Below, piece after piece: positions 12,504-24,850 of a stretch of DNA of 64,000 nt. Position 1 is the stretch's first letter, and the number at the start of each line of letters is the position of its first letter. The stretch is from Siphonodentalium dalli (lineage: Eukaryota > Mollusca > Scaphopoda > Gadilida > Siphonodentaliidae), in assembly GCA_032622095.1 (NCBI GenBank), contig CP136065.1:213262151-213326150 (forward strand), written 5' to 3'. A program made the translations under genes and the position numbers. The notes under the pieces are model-generated. The model saw only the letters and a list, made by a program, of their open reading frames with translations. It made no database searches and had not been told where the DNA came from.

Positions 12504-12639
12504 ATCTACTGATATATTTGAGAATCGGAACCGGACCGAGATGTATAAAACTCCAGCCATATAGCGACTTTCAAAAGAGGACGTTTTAACACGTTTTGAT
12601 TTGTTGTAAGGCTAGCAAAAATTCCAATAATCGTCTCTT

Positions 12640-12693
12640 ATAAAGAGCGTCTAAGTTTCCATCACACAAAAGCGGTATATAATAAAGAGCGTT
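12640..12693. repeat. Paired AAAGAGCG motif (42-bp spacing)
   Basis: ATAAAGAGCGT at 12640 and ATAAAGAGCGTT at 12682, direct copies 42 bp apart. The surrounding sequence does not match the TTAA family 1 element that carries the same doublet. Confidence 0.6.
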
Positions 12694-13536
12694 CTCCATT
12701 TTGAGCGTTATGATAGTTTTTAGAAGTATTACTTATGGACGAACGTGTTGAACGTGTTGATATTAGCAATGCCTGTGTCTTACACATGATGCTGATTTAA
12801 ACTATTTTTCATTTTCTTTTGCGTGGTAAGCGTCAAATTGTCGGGAATTCTGTAAAATTTTGTGTCATATCGGACGTTATTAACGAAACTTGTATTGTAT
12901 TATAGTGAAATGTGTTTGATAACCCGGGGGCATAATCAATCTAAAATTAAACCAATATATGGACCAAATATGTCAAAAGAGAAATTAAATGTATAAAGCA
13001 TGTTTAACCCTTTATATACTAAATAACCATTTACGGAGAGCTCCATGTTGAAATGTCCACATAAGTTCGACAAACGATCACGTTTGGTGAACTTATTATC
13101 TGAATCTTCCCTTCCAATAAATAGGACTCCTTCTTTAATTTTGTTATCGGTCGTCTGCTAATTAAATTATCCGAAAACCCCCTCCAGGTGAATAAAAGAC
13201 CATTTCATAACGGAGCAAACTTAATCAAACCTCCTGGGCTTGTTGTTTAATCCCCATTCCAATTCACCTATCTATACTATATTGTCAAAATTTGAGTTAA
13301 ATGTTCATATATGTTACATGTATTAATTAGGATTGGAATAAAATATGTTAATTGTTTGTATCAATAGACCATTCCAATGCATACTTTTATAATTGGATAT
13401 GGGAGAATCAATTTAGTATAGAAACAGATAGAAAGAGTTAATTTTGGCTGTATGTTCATCTCCATGAATCAGGATGCGGTCACGAGACTTCGAGCATCAA
13501 TGTGTTGAACATATGACATCGACATTCTCAAACTAT
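12694..13536. other. No gene recognised
   Basis: AT-rich sequence between the paired motif and the 41-bp minisatellite. Nothing supportable was seen. Confidence 0.45.
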
Positions 13537-14888
13537 GCTGGCAGACTGAAACACTATGCACATCAACACTAACTGATGCTGGCAGACTGAAACACCATGC
13601 ACATCAACACTAACTGATGCTGGCAGACTGAAACACCATGCACATCAACACTGACTGATGCTGGCAGACTGAAACACCATGCACATCAACACTAACTGAT
13701 GCTGGCAGACTGAAACACCATGCACATCAACACTAACTGATGCTGGCAGACTGAAACACCATGCACATCAACACTAACGGATGCTGGCAGACTGAAACAC
13801 CATGCACATCAACACTAACTGATGCTGGCAGACTGAAACACCATGCACATCAACACTAACTGATGCTGGCAGACTGAAACACCATGCACATCAACACTGA
13901 CTGATGCTGGCAGACTGAAACACCATGCGCATCAACACTGACTGATGCTGGCAGACTGAAACACCATGCACATCAACACTGACTGATGCTGGCAGACTGA
14001 AACACCATGCACATCAACACTGACTGATGCTGGCAGACTGAAACACCATGCACATCAACACTGACTGATGCTGGCAGACTGAAACACCATGCACATCAAC
14101 ACTGACTGATGCTGGCAGACTGAAACACCATGCACATCAACACTGACTGATGCTGGCAGACTGAAAAACATGCACATCAACACTGACTGATGCTGGCAGA
14201 CTGAAACACCATGCACGTCAACACTGACTGATGCTGGCAGACTGAAAAACATGCACATCAACACTGACTGATGCTGGCAGACTGAAACACCATGCACATC
14301 AACACTGACTGATGCTGGCAGACTGAAAAACCATGCACGTCAACACTGACTGATGATGGCAGACTGAAACACCATGCACATCAACACTGACTGATGCTGG
14401 CAGACTGAAACACCATGCACATCAACACTGACTGATGCTGGCAGACTGAGAAACCATGCACGTCAACACTGACTGATGCTGGCAGACTGAAACACCATGC
14501 ACATCAACACTAACTGATGCTGGCAGACTGAAACACCATGCACATCAACACTAACTGATGCTAGCAGACTGAAACACCATGCACGTCAACACTGACTGAT
14601 GCTGGCAGACTGAAACACCATGCACATCAACACTAACTGATGCTGGCAGACTGAAACACCATGCACATCAACACTAACGGATGCTGGCAGACTGAAACAC
14701 CATGCACGTCAACACTGACTGATGCTGGCAGACTGAAACACCATGCACATCAACACTGACTGATGCTGGCAGACTGAAACACCATGCACATCAACACTAA
14801 CTGATGCTGGCAGACTGAAACACCATGCACATCAACACTGACTGATGCTGGCAGACTGAAACACCATGCACATCAACACTGACTGATG
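13537..14888. repeat. Minisatellite, 41-bp unit, about 33 copies
   Basis: The unit contains GATGCTGGCAGACTGAAACA followed by CCATGCACATCAACACT(A/G)ACT. Spacing is 41 bp (for example TGGCAG at 13621 and 13662), with a few 40-bp or shorter units carrying GAAAAACATG. Variant positions (CACATC/CACGTC, TAACT/TGACT, TAACGG) are scattered and partly clustered. Both edges fade into diverged units. It lies upstream in coordinate, hence downstream in sense, of the TGF-beta-like exon and would fall in its intron if that gene continues leftwards. Open frames in the array follow the repeat period and are not genes. Confidence 0.97.
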
Positions 14889-15867
14889 ATGCTGTAATTT
14901 AGATATGGATGTAAAATGATGGTAAGGGTTGATTTTCACTGGTAAATGACACCGCTGCATACAGAAAAGAAACAACTCACACACAAACTCATGGCTTAGT
15001 AGCAACAAACACAGCAAGATATATTTATGTATCTAAAGTAGTTGACAGTAAGACAGTCATATTCAAAGGCTATGCTGACCCTGACAGGATTCCGTAAAAT
15101 ATATTTTTTTTATAATTCCATGTTGTTAAAAATGTATGCATTCCGACAAATAAACTATCTATCACACTTTTGCAGATGCGAGGACTCTGATACTGTCCGT
15201 TGGATTGCCTGACATCTGACATCAATTCTATGTCATCGGGATTGTCACCAGCTTCGACATTGCTCACTACTTAAGATGGGCGACGAATCCAATATACTGC
15301 TCACCGTGCACGACCTGCCATTTGGGTACCAATGTCACTATCAGTGTGTGCATGGGTACTGGTTGTTCCCAGTAACAGTATCGATTTATGTCATTAGCTA
15401 ACAACGTCGAAGCCACCTGGTTTAGTACTATATTTATATGGAAATGAAATGATACTCTCAAAGGGTTAACGTTATGTCAGCATATCACAAAATTATCTTT
15501 CCACGGCATATGCATCTACAAATAGAATATTACAGTACACATGCATGGCAGAGAGTATCTTGGTATTGGTCTGCAGAATCAACAAGTATTCTTCTCAATT
15601 GGATCCTGAATCATGTCAATTTATAATAACGGATTGGACATTCAACACTTTATAAAAACTCAATAAATGTGAATCATTCTTCATTTATATTCTCTTTTCA
15701 CCTGACTGCTGTCTGCTAATTTATCCCTCGAAATGAATAATATACCGTTCCAGTACGGACTGTTATAACTGGGTGGGATAATCTATTTAATATATTGGGT
15801 TAGATGAGTTATAAGCTACGGTATTATGTATACTTTTGTAAGATGAAAATACACTGTTGAAACATAC
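14889..15867. other. No exon recognised; presumed intron
   Basis: If the TGF-beta-like gene is intact this is the start of its first intron (donor at 15867-15866 on the minus strand). Two minus-strand open frames (15461-15267 and 15267-15070) have no similarity that I recognise to a TGF-beta propeptide or cystine-knot domain. Confidence 0.4.
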
Positions 15868-16135
15868 CTTGATCTGGAAAGCTTTTTATGGTATTGGAAT
15901 TGTAAGGCGCTGACGCCTTCATCAGTCCTCCGGCGTCCGTCACAGTGTTGTATAATTCCGTCATATATTGAGGGGGCGCTTTGTGAAAAACCTTCCCGGG
16001 TATTTTCGTAATCCCAAACACTCGCGTCAATCTCCGGATAGCTTCCGTCTGTCTCCGGTTAGTTCCGTGTGTCTGTTGCAAAAAAGCAAAACACGAACCT
16101 ATAGTCGATAAATACAGAATTATGAACTTTAACAT
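15868..16135 (-). CDS. First coding exon of a TGF-beta-family ligand (BMP/ADMP-like)
   Basis: The reading from ATG at 16135 starts with a signal peptide (MLKFIILYLSTIGSCFAF). The rest resembles the opening of a BMP-type propeptide: RLTRVFGI, then PPQYMTELYNTVTDAGG at about residues 55-71, then SNTIKSFPD before the splice site. In BMP, ADMP and GDF propeptides a LxxxFG motif, a PPQYMxxLYN motif and an NTxRSF motif occur in this order and spacing. The spacing between PPQYM and NTIKSF and the NTVTDAGG stretch favour ADMP over BMP2/4, but this is from memory. The exon ends CAAG followed by GTATGT, a consensus donor, in phase 1. An in-frame ATG at 16201 would add 22 residues before the hydrophobic core, so 16135 is preferred. 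No exon with the cystine-knot mature domain was found to the left within the window. Confidence 0.65.
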
Positions 16136-18205
16136 CCCGAATGAGAGCTCATAAGTACTACTGGCGCCAGGATGTCTGTGTGTCGCCTGCCTCGGCAACA
16201 TGTTAAGGTGTTGTGCTCACCAAATCGTCCGTCCAGCACAGGTGTGTGTGAATTCAAACCTCGTTAGTGGTTTCTGAAGATTCTTTCAAGGGTCCCGCTC
16301 TCGACGGCTTAGCTCTCCATACACCATTTTCTTCTCTTTATTCAATAGTCGCGCACAGCACTGATCGGCTCCCTTCACAATCACTCGAGTGGTGTATATG
16401 TCATGGTATAATAGTCGAATTTAACGTAAGAAAGGCCAGTATAATGCGTTTACACCTTCATCAATAGCCGGTAGTGTTATACTATGTGAATTCTCCAACC
16501 TCTTCTACCCCTCATTGACGTGACGTTTTGACAAAATCCATATTATTCTTTGCTCCAATAGACTCGAGAGCACCTGGGCATACATTGTGGGTCCTTTTTG
16601 GTAAATCGAGCACACCGATACCCCGTTTTGTGGCTCGAACGCACCGCTTTAATGAGGCGCAATCTCACTTATCACTTCATTGGTCGTAGCCGACGATAAA
16701 TTAACTTTATGATTTGTCGGTGTTCAATCCGTGCGTTTCTTAATTTTATGACCAACTAAAATGTCCGTGTACTGTTGCAAATCTCCGAATTCCTGTTCAA
16801 CAATCAAAATAGAAGCTTCGTCATTATTGTCAAACGAGAGCACGTGGGATACGTTACTTGGAGAGTTGCCGCAACTGCCTCCGGGAAGACTAGAATCTAA
16901 CGCTCCATGTATCTGCGTCTCTATAACAGTGTGTGTTAGAGTTCCAGCAGACCGCAAGCTGTTTCACTAGGTACTATACCTCCAGATGTGAAGAACCTCC
17001 CGGTTTTATAATGAATAATATTCCAGTTGTTATATTCTTGTTGATAATATAAATGATATTCCAGTTGTACCAGTGAATCACACCTCGTTAAAATCTCACA
17101 ATATCACACCCACTTCGTCCCTGGGGGCGAGCGCTTATTACGTAAGCAGGCGTTCCCAGGCTGAGAGCGCAACAGGTGGGTAGAAAGTTTGTTTTTTCTG
17201 CGTCTAACCAGAATTATTAGCGAAGATTCGTCATACTCTTCTGTACGGAATAGTTATATCCTGAGTGCTATATTCCTAGTTTCCTACATGCAGTGCCAAC
17301 ATAATGTTTCTTGTTTTCTTGTGTTGAATAAAATATCGTCGTAATCACGAGCGATATTCACGAAAAACTGCATCAAATCTCGTATGTATACCATAGGCAT
17401 TCATTGCGCTAAACCCTGCTGTTACCCTGTCCATTGAATTTATTGAATGAGACGTTACCGGTGTAGCCCTACTGTTCGTTTCGCCTCGTTGGTCCGAGTA
17501 TCAATTTTGTATGATTACTAGGTACAGCGATTTTGTCGCAAGAGTATCAAGTTACACCAATATTCGAATTGCAAGTTGGAGTTGACAAAGGCTGATTATT
17601 CATCGCGAGGTGATAGTGATCGGAATTGGGTAAATTTGGTATCGACTGCATTTTTGTCCTAATCGCGAGCATTGTAATGGAAATTGTACGTTTGTGTGTT
17701 TTGACACCCATTGCCGTTCCGGAATGATGGATGCTTTCGCCAGATGGTCACTCCGAACACAACTTATGAGCGATGAAAATAGGCAATTGACCGCGAGGCA
17801 CCTGCTGGTTTGAATTTAATTATTCGTGAGCTGATGTATAGGGACATATATACTTCACGTAGCTGTAGACGATATAGACCAAGATACGATTTCCACAGAC
17901 ATGATGTAATTCTGGATTTGAAATGTAAAGTAAACGCGTACTTTAGCTTGCCAACAGTATTTGAAAGATATACACGTATATATCCTGGCACATATATATT
18001 AAAGGGACAATCAGTATGCAAGCTTCTACAATTAAAATTAGTAGTAGTTTCATGCATCATAAAATATTGTGATTGAAATTTATTGACTGGTTTCAACTGC
18101 TTGTGTAACAGTGACAGACTCTTTAAGAGAACTTTGAATCTTTTTATGCATGAAATATTTTATTTAATATGCTCAGATATTTTGATATAGTGTGATATAT
18201 ATATG
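16136..18205. other. 5' region of the TGF-beta-like gene; no other gene
   Basis: This region lies upstream of the minus-strand exon and would contain its promoter. I saw no convincing core promoter. An open frame on the minus strand at 16957-16724 is non-repetitive but unrecognised. The phrase TTAAAGGGACA at 18000 is a common type of repeat end but has no visible partner. Confidence 0.4.
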
Positions 18206-18229
18206 TAATCAAAACTAGATATCTATATC

Positions 18230-20135
18230 TATGTTTGCTATTGTTTGTCTGTCTGTCTGTGTTCTATAGAAATTCACGGGGGACCCATCAAGATGACACC
18301 AAAGGGGTCTACCAGTGGTAAATTAGTCTTTATTATTGTCTATATCTATATTTGCGAATGTCTGTCTGTCTTTGTGTATTCTATAGAAATTCACATGGTA
18401 CCATCTAGATGACATCAAAGGGGTCAAAAAGTGGTATGTTTTACGAGGAAGACAATGGTCCGGTTTAGAATTTTCTAAAGTGACGCTGTTGTTGTCAGGG
18501 GCAGAAAAGGGGAGGGGAGCAAAACATTTTTGTCGACGATTTCCACCAAACTTATACATAATAATCTCCATGATGTGATTCTAATGGTGTGGCTTAAAGC
18601 TGTCAAAAATTGAGTCATTCGAGTCAGGAGTACACGGAAGAGGAGAATATCACCAAAATTGATAAATTCCAGATTTCCACAAAATTTCCACCAAACTGAT
18701 ACACGTTCTTCTCCGCGATACGAGGAATCTATTCGTGTTATTTTTAAAGACGCCAAATAAGAGCCGTTTTGGATGAGATATGGGGGGGGGCACTCAATTT
18801 GATAAGAGTTTGTTTTGTCGCCGATTACCACCAATTGTATATATAGTCTTCTACATAATGAGTCTAATTGTGTGGTTTAAAGATGTCAATAATGGCGCCG
18901 CTTGAGTCAGGGATAAGAACGGGAGGGTCATCAAAACTGACACAAATATGTTTTGTTTGGCGCAAATTTCCACAAAATTCAGAAACGTTCTTCTCCAATG
19001 ATACGAGGAATCAAACCGTGCGGGTTAAAGACGCCACATTTGGTGCCTATATTTCCTAATGTATGTCTGTCTATGATGTATATAACCTCGCGGGAGACCA
19101 TTTATATATAGATGACATACATCAAAGGGTTTAGCAGAGCTAACTTTTTATGAGGAAGATAATGGTGGGGTTAAAATGTTCTAAAGTGACGCTGTTTGTG
19201 TCAGGGGCAGAAAAGGGGGAGGATTGATTAAAAAAACACAATTTAGCGCTGATTTCCACCAAATTCTTCTCCATGATACGATGAATCTAATCGTGTGGTT
19301 TAAAGACGACAAATGGCGCCGTTTGGGTGAAATATGGGGGGGGGCACTAAATTTGATCAGAATTTGTTTAGTTGCCGATTACCACAAACTTATACATACA
19401 TGTAATAATCTCCATGCATGTATGATATCAATATGCTGATGGACGTGGTTTAAATATGTCAAAAGTGGCGCCGTTCGGTTCATGAATGGGGAGGGGAGTA
19501 GCACAAAAGCTTATACAAATATGTTGTGCAATAATTTTCAACAAATTCATACACGTTCTTCTCCAATGATACGAAAAATCAAAGCATGTTGGTTAATGAC
19601 GCCACATTTGGTGTCGTTTGGGTCAGGGACTGAGAGAGGATGGGAACTAACATTGATAAGAATGTTTTAGTAGCCTATATCCTCCACCAAATGTATATAT
19701 AGTCATCTCCAGAATTCGTTCTATAAGCAGTTCGTTTGGCTTCAAATTTGACGACCTCAACAAATGGTGACCAAATTAAGTCATTTGTACAATTATATCT
19801 TCTCAACTGTCATATTTATATGGGGACGGTTGTCACTGGAATCAGGACATACATATAATGAGCTAGCAAAACTGATACATAGAAGAAAGAATTTAAGAGA
19901 TACATATATTCTTGCAAAATGAGGGACCTTGAACCGCCAGAAGATGGCATGCCAGAATGGCTCATGTATTATAGAACAATTGAGTATGTCCCATTCAAGA
20001 TATTTTAAACAAAAAGATAGTCTTTGTTAAGAGAGATGGAAATGTATAGAAGGCCTGTTCAAAAATAGTGGTCACTATGTGCAGTCAAATATTATTTCTT
20101 CTGCGATAATAGAAAACATAGTCAGAACACATGAC
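18230..20135. repeat. Large dispersed repeat with ~145-bp period, copy 1
   Basis: Variants of TTTCCACCAAA...TATACA...TTCTTCTCC(A/G)TGATACGAGG recur near 18540, 18686, 18825, 18965, 19252, 19377, 19535 and 19680, at a spacing of about 145 bp or its multiple. The block begins with (TCTG)n and ends with a tail (about 20030-20130, containing GGAAATGTATAGAAGGCC) that also closes the matching block at 34480-35715. All units share the same orientation. No protein was recognised. Confidence 0.7.
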
Positions 20136-20139
20136 TTTT

Positions 20140-20238
20140 CGGGAACTGCCATGTTCGCTCGGGAACTCCCATGTTCGCCCGGGAACTCCCATGTTCGCTC
20201 GGGAACTCCCATGTTCGCCCGGGAACTCCCATGTTCGC
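20140..20238. repeat. 20-bp tandem repeat, about 5 copies
   Basis: The unit GTTCGCTCGGGAACTCCCAT alternates between GCTCGGG and GCCCGGG forms. It directly follows the large dispersed repeat. Frames open on both strands through it reflect the repeat only. Confidence 0.9.
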
Positions 20239-20364
20239 GTAATACCAATGAGGAACTCCCATAATACCAATTGTACACCCCAACGCATTGGCTTGAACTG
20301 GCACATCACAGCCTTGATTTTAGTTTATTTTAATGAATATTGTCTTTGACTGATTACCGAGGAG

Positions 20365-20840
20365 GGAAGTCTGAACCTGAACACTGCAAAATCCTTGCAT
20401 CTAGAAGTCCAAATCCAGGAAAAGTCAGGCCTCGATATATAGTTTTAAATGAGTAACAGTTTTTAAATGGCCACACAGGAGGGACCAGGACCCCTCGGCC
20501 ATACTGGGAGAACATTTTGAAATCTGAACCTCGAAACTGCAAAATCCTAGCATTTAAAGGTCTATAACTCCAGATTCAGGAGCCGATTAAAACAAATAGA
20601 TTATCAGTTTTTAACTGGCCACGGGAAAGGGACCCCCTGGCCACAATGTGAGAATATTTTTAAATATGAACCTGAAAACTGCAAAACCTAGCATCTATAC
20701 TCTAGAGGTAAAACTCCAGGCAAATGCAGGCCACAATTTATGTTAATTGATTAGCAGTTTTTTACTGTGCACCGGGGAGAAACCAGCACCACTCTGCCCA
20801 GGGGCAGAAAATTGAAATTTGAACCCGAGAGTCCGAGCAT
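20365..20840. repeat. ~150-bp degenerate tandem repeat, about 3 copies
   Basis: TGAACCTGAACACTGCAAAA and close variants recur near 20371, 20526, 20668 and (weaker) 20820. Between them each unit carries CAGTTTTTAA(A/C)TGGCCAC. Identity has decayed; no gene is present. Confidence 0.7.
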
Positions 20841-21110
20841 CTAGACTGGCACCAAGCTCTCAGAGTGTTGGAAAGTTTCGACCTAAGGTTTGAAAAATTC
20901 CAGCTGATGGACATTTCAATCTAAGAATTTGATCAAAAGCAGGAAAATTAATCAGTTGGTATAAAAACAAAAATTCCCCACTAATAATTCGTTGGTTAAA
21001 CAAACTACGAGAACACTTTCAACCTAATGTTGGTGTCAAATTCCCAACCAGTGTAGTCACTGTAGTTGTGTCAGGTATGCGGTCTAACTCCAGGCTATAT
21101 GCGCGATAGT

Positions 21111-21146
21111 GTCACTAAATTCACCCTCTGGGGGCCTCATTCTGCA
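21111..21146. repeat. Half of a hairpin repeat (CACTAAATTCACCCTCTG)
   Basis: Matches the right arm of the foldback repeats at 46554-46647 and 46864-46956 (ACTAAATTCACCCTCTG ... CCTCATTCTGC) but lacks the left arm. Likely a truncated copy. Confidence 0.55.
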
Positions 21147-21304
21147 AATGACACACACACATGTGCCTCATGTCGCAACGTTCCTGATTATGGGTCCATT
21201 CTTGTAGATTTTTGTCGGTAAGATGTCGTGTTTAATGAGAGGCCGATCAACACTTTTTGATTTTTCCTTCTGTGATGCCCAAATCTTCAAAATATCACAT
21301 GTGA

Positions 21305-21356
21305 TAAAGAGCGTTCTACTGTCGTTATTCGTTTAAGGAAAGTATTAAAGGGCGTT
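21305..21356. repeat. Paired AAAGAGCG motif (41-bp spacing)
   Basis: TAAAGAGCGTTC at 21305 and TAAAGGGCGTTC at 21346 are direct copies 41 bp apart. The second has one substitution. Just to the right begins an unrelated dispersed repeat. Confidence 0.55.
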
Positions 21357-21361
21357 CGGAG

Positions 21362-21735
21362 CTGTTTGTTTGTCCCCCAACATTCCGTCGCAGGACTATA
21401 GTAGTCCGCGCTTGTGTCCGACCGTGCGTCCTTCCGGAACTTTGTCCGAGCCTGTATTCTGGATTTTTTTTTAATTGGGACATATATCAACCAGCATGGG
21501 AACCTGCGCATTTTGTCGGGAGTTATTGCCAGTTTCGACATAGAAATGTCTTATCTTTTTATTTTAGAGTTATTGACCCTTTCTCGACACATTGAAAATG
21601 TGCAACATATTTAGTGAATATGCACTTTGTATCATATTGGTGTAATCAATTCCTCCTACAGTTTGTAGTATAGGGATCTGAAACCCATAAATCTTTCAAA
21701 CCTGCCACCTTCGTCGGGGGACATTTTGGTCAGCG
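21362..21735. repeat. Short dispersed repeat with GGGGGAC ends
   Basis: Left TGTCCCCCAACATTCCGTCG and right TTCGTCGGGGGACA are inverted relative to each other. The interior contains GGTGTAATCAATTCCTCCTACAG in a form related to the tandem repeats at 57321-57690. It resembles the short dispersed repeats with a CTTCGTCGGGGGACA end that are widespread in marine invertebrates (from memory). Confidence 0.55.
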
Positions 21736-21739
21736 ATCT

Positions 21740-22960
21740 TGTATTCCCTCAAAAGTGCAGAGGATAGTGGCTGGGCGCGAAGCGCCCGGGATGGTCGAAA
21801 AGATCGAGTGATCTTCTCCTTCACCCCACGATTTGTTATGAGGATATCTGAACATAGAAAATCGTCATGTCTGAACACGGCAAAAGTTGAATTGAATTGA
21901 TTGTTGTATGGGGAAGAGCCCACGAGCTTTAATACGGGGTATGGGGGAGTCCCGAGGTGTCCCTTTAAGGTTTTTTGTAGTTTTTGTAGTTGACGATTAG
22001 TTCCGGCGTTTTATGCTTTCCACGAGTCACGTGATGGTCTTTTATAGAGAGACTTGTTTCGTTTTCGTTACCAACAGCAGTCATAATTACTAAACAGCGG
22101 ACTCAGTTATTGTATACTTCATGTAAGTCTAATTGTATGATATTGTGATGTGATAATGTGAAGCCAGGCATCGCTTCTTGCCTAGCAAATATACCAGCAT
22201 AGAACATGCAACTATTGATATGTTAGATGGCATTCTGAATTTGGAAGATGTGGATTGCCTGCGCAGATTATGTTCATTCACCCGACAGATAAACCTTAAG
22301 TTAAATGATATTGACTAATATGCAGTTTGTTGTTGTTGTGGTTGTTGGAGATAATGATGATAATGATACTGGCGATTGTGACGACGAGTAGACGAATGAT
22401 GTCTGGACGACGAAAACGACTACCATGATGTTGATAATGATGAAGTTGATGGGAAGTTCGTGTATATATTGTACATATACTGCAACATTCTCAATCTTTT
22501 GTATATATCTTCTACTTGTATCTCAATATCATTTTGATAAGAGAATAAAACGTATTCATAAAAATGGATACCAATCTGTAATGTATGAAGTAGAAGATAA
22601 TACACAAGCAATGTATACAACTACGTTGCGGAATGAAGGACCCGAATGATAGGTGTTGCTCGAATAGGTATCAGATCCTCAAGATGAATGAGAAAAGTAA
22701 AACATGATGTATCAGGGTGTTGGTGTTACTTATATACTATTTGGGGTGAATATTATATGAAGTATTTGGTAATACAGGTCGGTGTTGGCTCTGCCGTTAT
22801 GGTCATTCCATATGACCATATTTGGGGGTCGACTTCATTGTGTACTGTCTGGGCTGTGATTAATATGTGAGGTTTCTTTAAGGAACCGAGCACTGATATT
22901 CGAGTTTGTGTTCTACTATACGTAGCACGGGTATAATATACAATTAGAGCTCTCGAGTCA
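21740..22960. other. No gene recognised
   Basis: Contains a small hairpin GGGCGCGAAGCGCCC at 21774-21788 and a GAT/GTT-rich patch near 22330-22450. No exon was recognised. Confidence 0.4.
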
Positions 22961-22964
22961 GGTT

Positions 22965-23695
22965 GTGGGAATATAATGGGACATGGGTAGTTATGTCATG
23001 AAGCATGGTAGTTATGTCATGGGACATGGGTAGTTATGTTATGGGGCGTGGGTAGTTATGTCATGAGGCATGGGTAGTTGTGTCATGGTGCATGGGTAGT
23101 TATGTCATGAGGCAGTTATGTCATGGGACCTGGGTAGTTATGTCATGGGGCATGGGTAGTTATGTCATGGGGCATGGGTAGTTATGTCATGGGTAGTTAT
23201 GTCATGGGGCATTGGTAGTTATGTCATGGGGCATTGGTAGTTATGTCATGGGGCATGGGTAGTTATGTCATGGGTAGTTATGTCATGGGGCATGGGTAGT
23301 TATGTCATGGGGCATGGGTAGTTATGTCATGGGGCATGGGTAGTTATGTCATGGGGCATGGGTAGTTATGTTATGGGGCATAGGTAGTTATGTCATGGGG
23401 CATGGGTAGTTATGTCATGGGGCATGGGTAGTTATGTCATGGGGCATGGGTAGTTATGTCATGGGGCATGGGTAGTTATGTCATGGGGCATGGGTATTTA
23501 TGTCATGAGGCATGGGTAGTTATGTCATGGGGCATGGGTAGTTATGTCATTGGGCATGGGTAGTTATGGCATGTGTATTTATGTCATGGGGCATGGTAGT
23601 TATGTCATGGGGCATGGGTAGTTATGTCATGGGGCATGGGTAGTTATATCATGGGGCATGGGTAGTTATGTCATGGGGCATGGGTAGTTATGTCA
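22965..23695. repeat. Minisatellite, 22-bp unit, about 33 copies
   Basis: The unit is TAGTTATGTCATGGGGCATG plus GG. Several units are shortened by loss of the GGGGCAT part (for example near 23190 and 23270), and single-base variants are scattered. Homogeneity is high in the middle and lower at the left edge. No regular spacer or CRISPR-like organisation is present. Confidence 0.97.
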
Positions 23696-23917
23696 CAGAT
23701 ATAGATTGGTTTTGTTTAGTCATGTGTCTTTGTGTGCACGAATAGCGTCGATTGGAATAAGTGTTCACACTCTTGTTGTCTGGTGATCCGAACATATTAA
23801 GCATAGGATATATTTGGACCATTTTGGTGTCAAATCTGATGGAACATATCTTGAGTTGAATTTATATTGAGAATTGTTCTTGCTTGCACGAAAGTCACAA
23901 GAACCGTGCACTGTTTT

Positions 23918-24005
23918 GCCAGTTATATCCAGTACAGTTATATCCAGTACAGTTATATCCAGTACAGTAATATCCAGTTATATCCAGTTATATCCAGTAC
24001 AGTTA
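23918..24005. repeat. 15-bp tandem repeat
   Basis: About five copies of TATATCCAGTACAGT, some shortened to TATATCCAGT. The repeat keeps two forward frames open, neither of them a gene. Confidence 0.85.
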
Positions 24006-24475
24006 TTGGCGCATCAATGTCTCAGGCAATTTACTTTATCGTTTCGAGACACGCCTGAATTTAGCTATCTCACTATTAACTCATATAACACATACCGATC
24101 TATATCTGAACGAGCGATGAGAATGTTGATCTCATACGATGGACATGCATGATACTCGATTCCGGGGAGATAACCCAGTTCTGCGCCTGTGGGGTGACAT
24201 GCTGTATCTCCGTGTCATTTATATTAAAATCAGGTTTGGGTTGTATGTTTGGGTTTATATACATGTACATAAGTAGACTAGTAGATAGGCACCAAACAAG
24301 TGCGTCAAGTGCACACGTGTACGGTACGTTCAATACAACATCATATAAACATAATGTATATATGCTACCATAAGCATGCACCCACTTACTGCCACATCCG
24401 TTTTCTTATTGATAGTTAACTATGGAATGCACAATTGATAAATTAAATATGTTTACATAAAAAATTTGCACCGCA

Positions 24476-24850
24476 CCAAGTATCACTGAATAGGTCAATC
24501 TCACCGGTTTTCTGTGATAACGTTACCCAGGTTCCTGAAATTGTGATAAAGTTACACAGGTTGGAGAGAATTGTGATAAAGTTAGCCAGGTTAAGCAAAT
24601 CTCACAATAAGAACATGATTTAAAAATGACTGAGGGAAATACTGTTCAGTTTTGGCAAGTAAAAGCCCATATTAAGCCCATAATTAAGACACATAATAAT
24701 ACTGCAGCTCGTCATTTTGATCGCAAAATTGAATAATTTGTTGCTAAACATGAAATATTCTTAACCTGGGTAACTTTATCACAATTTCAGGAACCTGGGT
24801 AACTTTATCACAGAAAACCGGTGAGAGTGACCTATTCAGCCCAAGTATCA
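24476..24850. mobile_element. Mutator-like foldback element with 10-bp flanking repeat
   Basis: The ends form an inverted repeat of about 70 bp: CTGAATAGGTCA at 24486 and TGACCTATTCAG ending at 24839. Further in, both arms carry CACCGGTTTTCTGTGATAA and CAGGTTCCTGAAATTGTGAT in mirror order. CCAAGTATCA flanks the element at 24476-24485 and 24841-24850. Long terminal inverted repeats with 9-10-bp target duplications are typical of Mutator-like elements. The ~355-bp element has no coding capacity. Confidence 0.75.

Noticed and set aside
13537-14888. Possible CRISPR array
   Set aside because: The whole 41-bp unit is repeated, without unique spacers, and the host is eukaryotic. The same holds for the 22-bp array at 22965-23695.
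16724-16957. Minus-strand 77-residue frame upstream of the TGF-beta-like exon, considered as a 5' exon or neighbour gene
   Set aside because: It ends in a stop, has no signal peptide or Cys pattern, and overlaps an open frame on the other strand.
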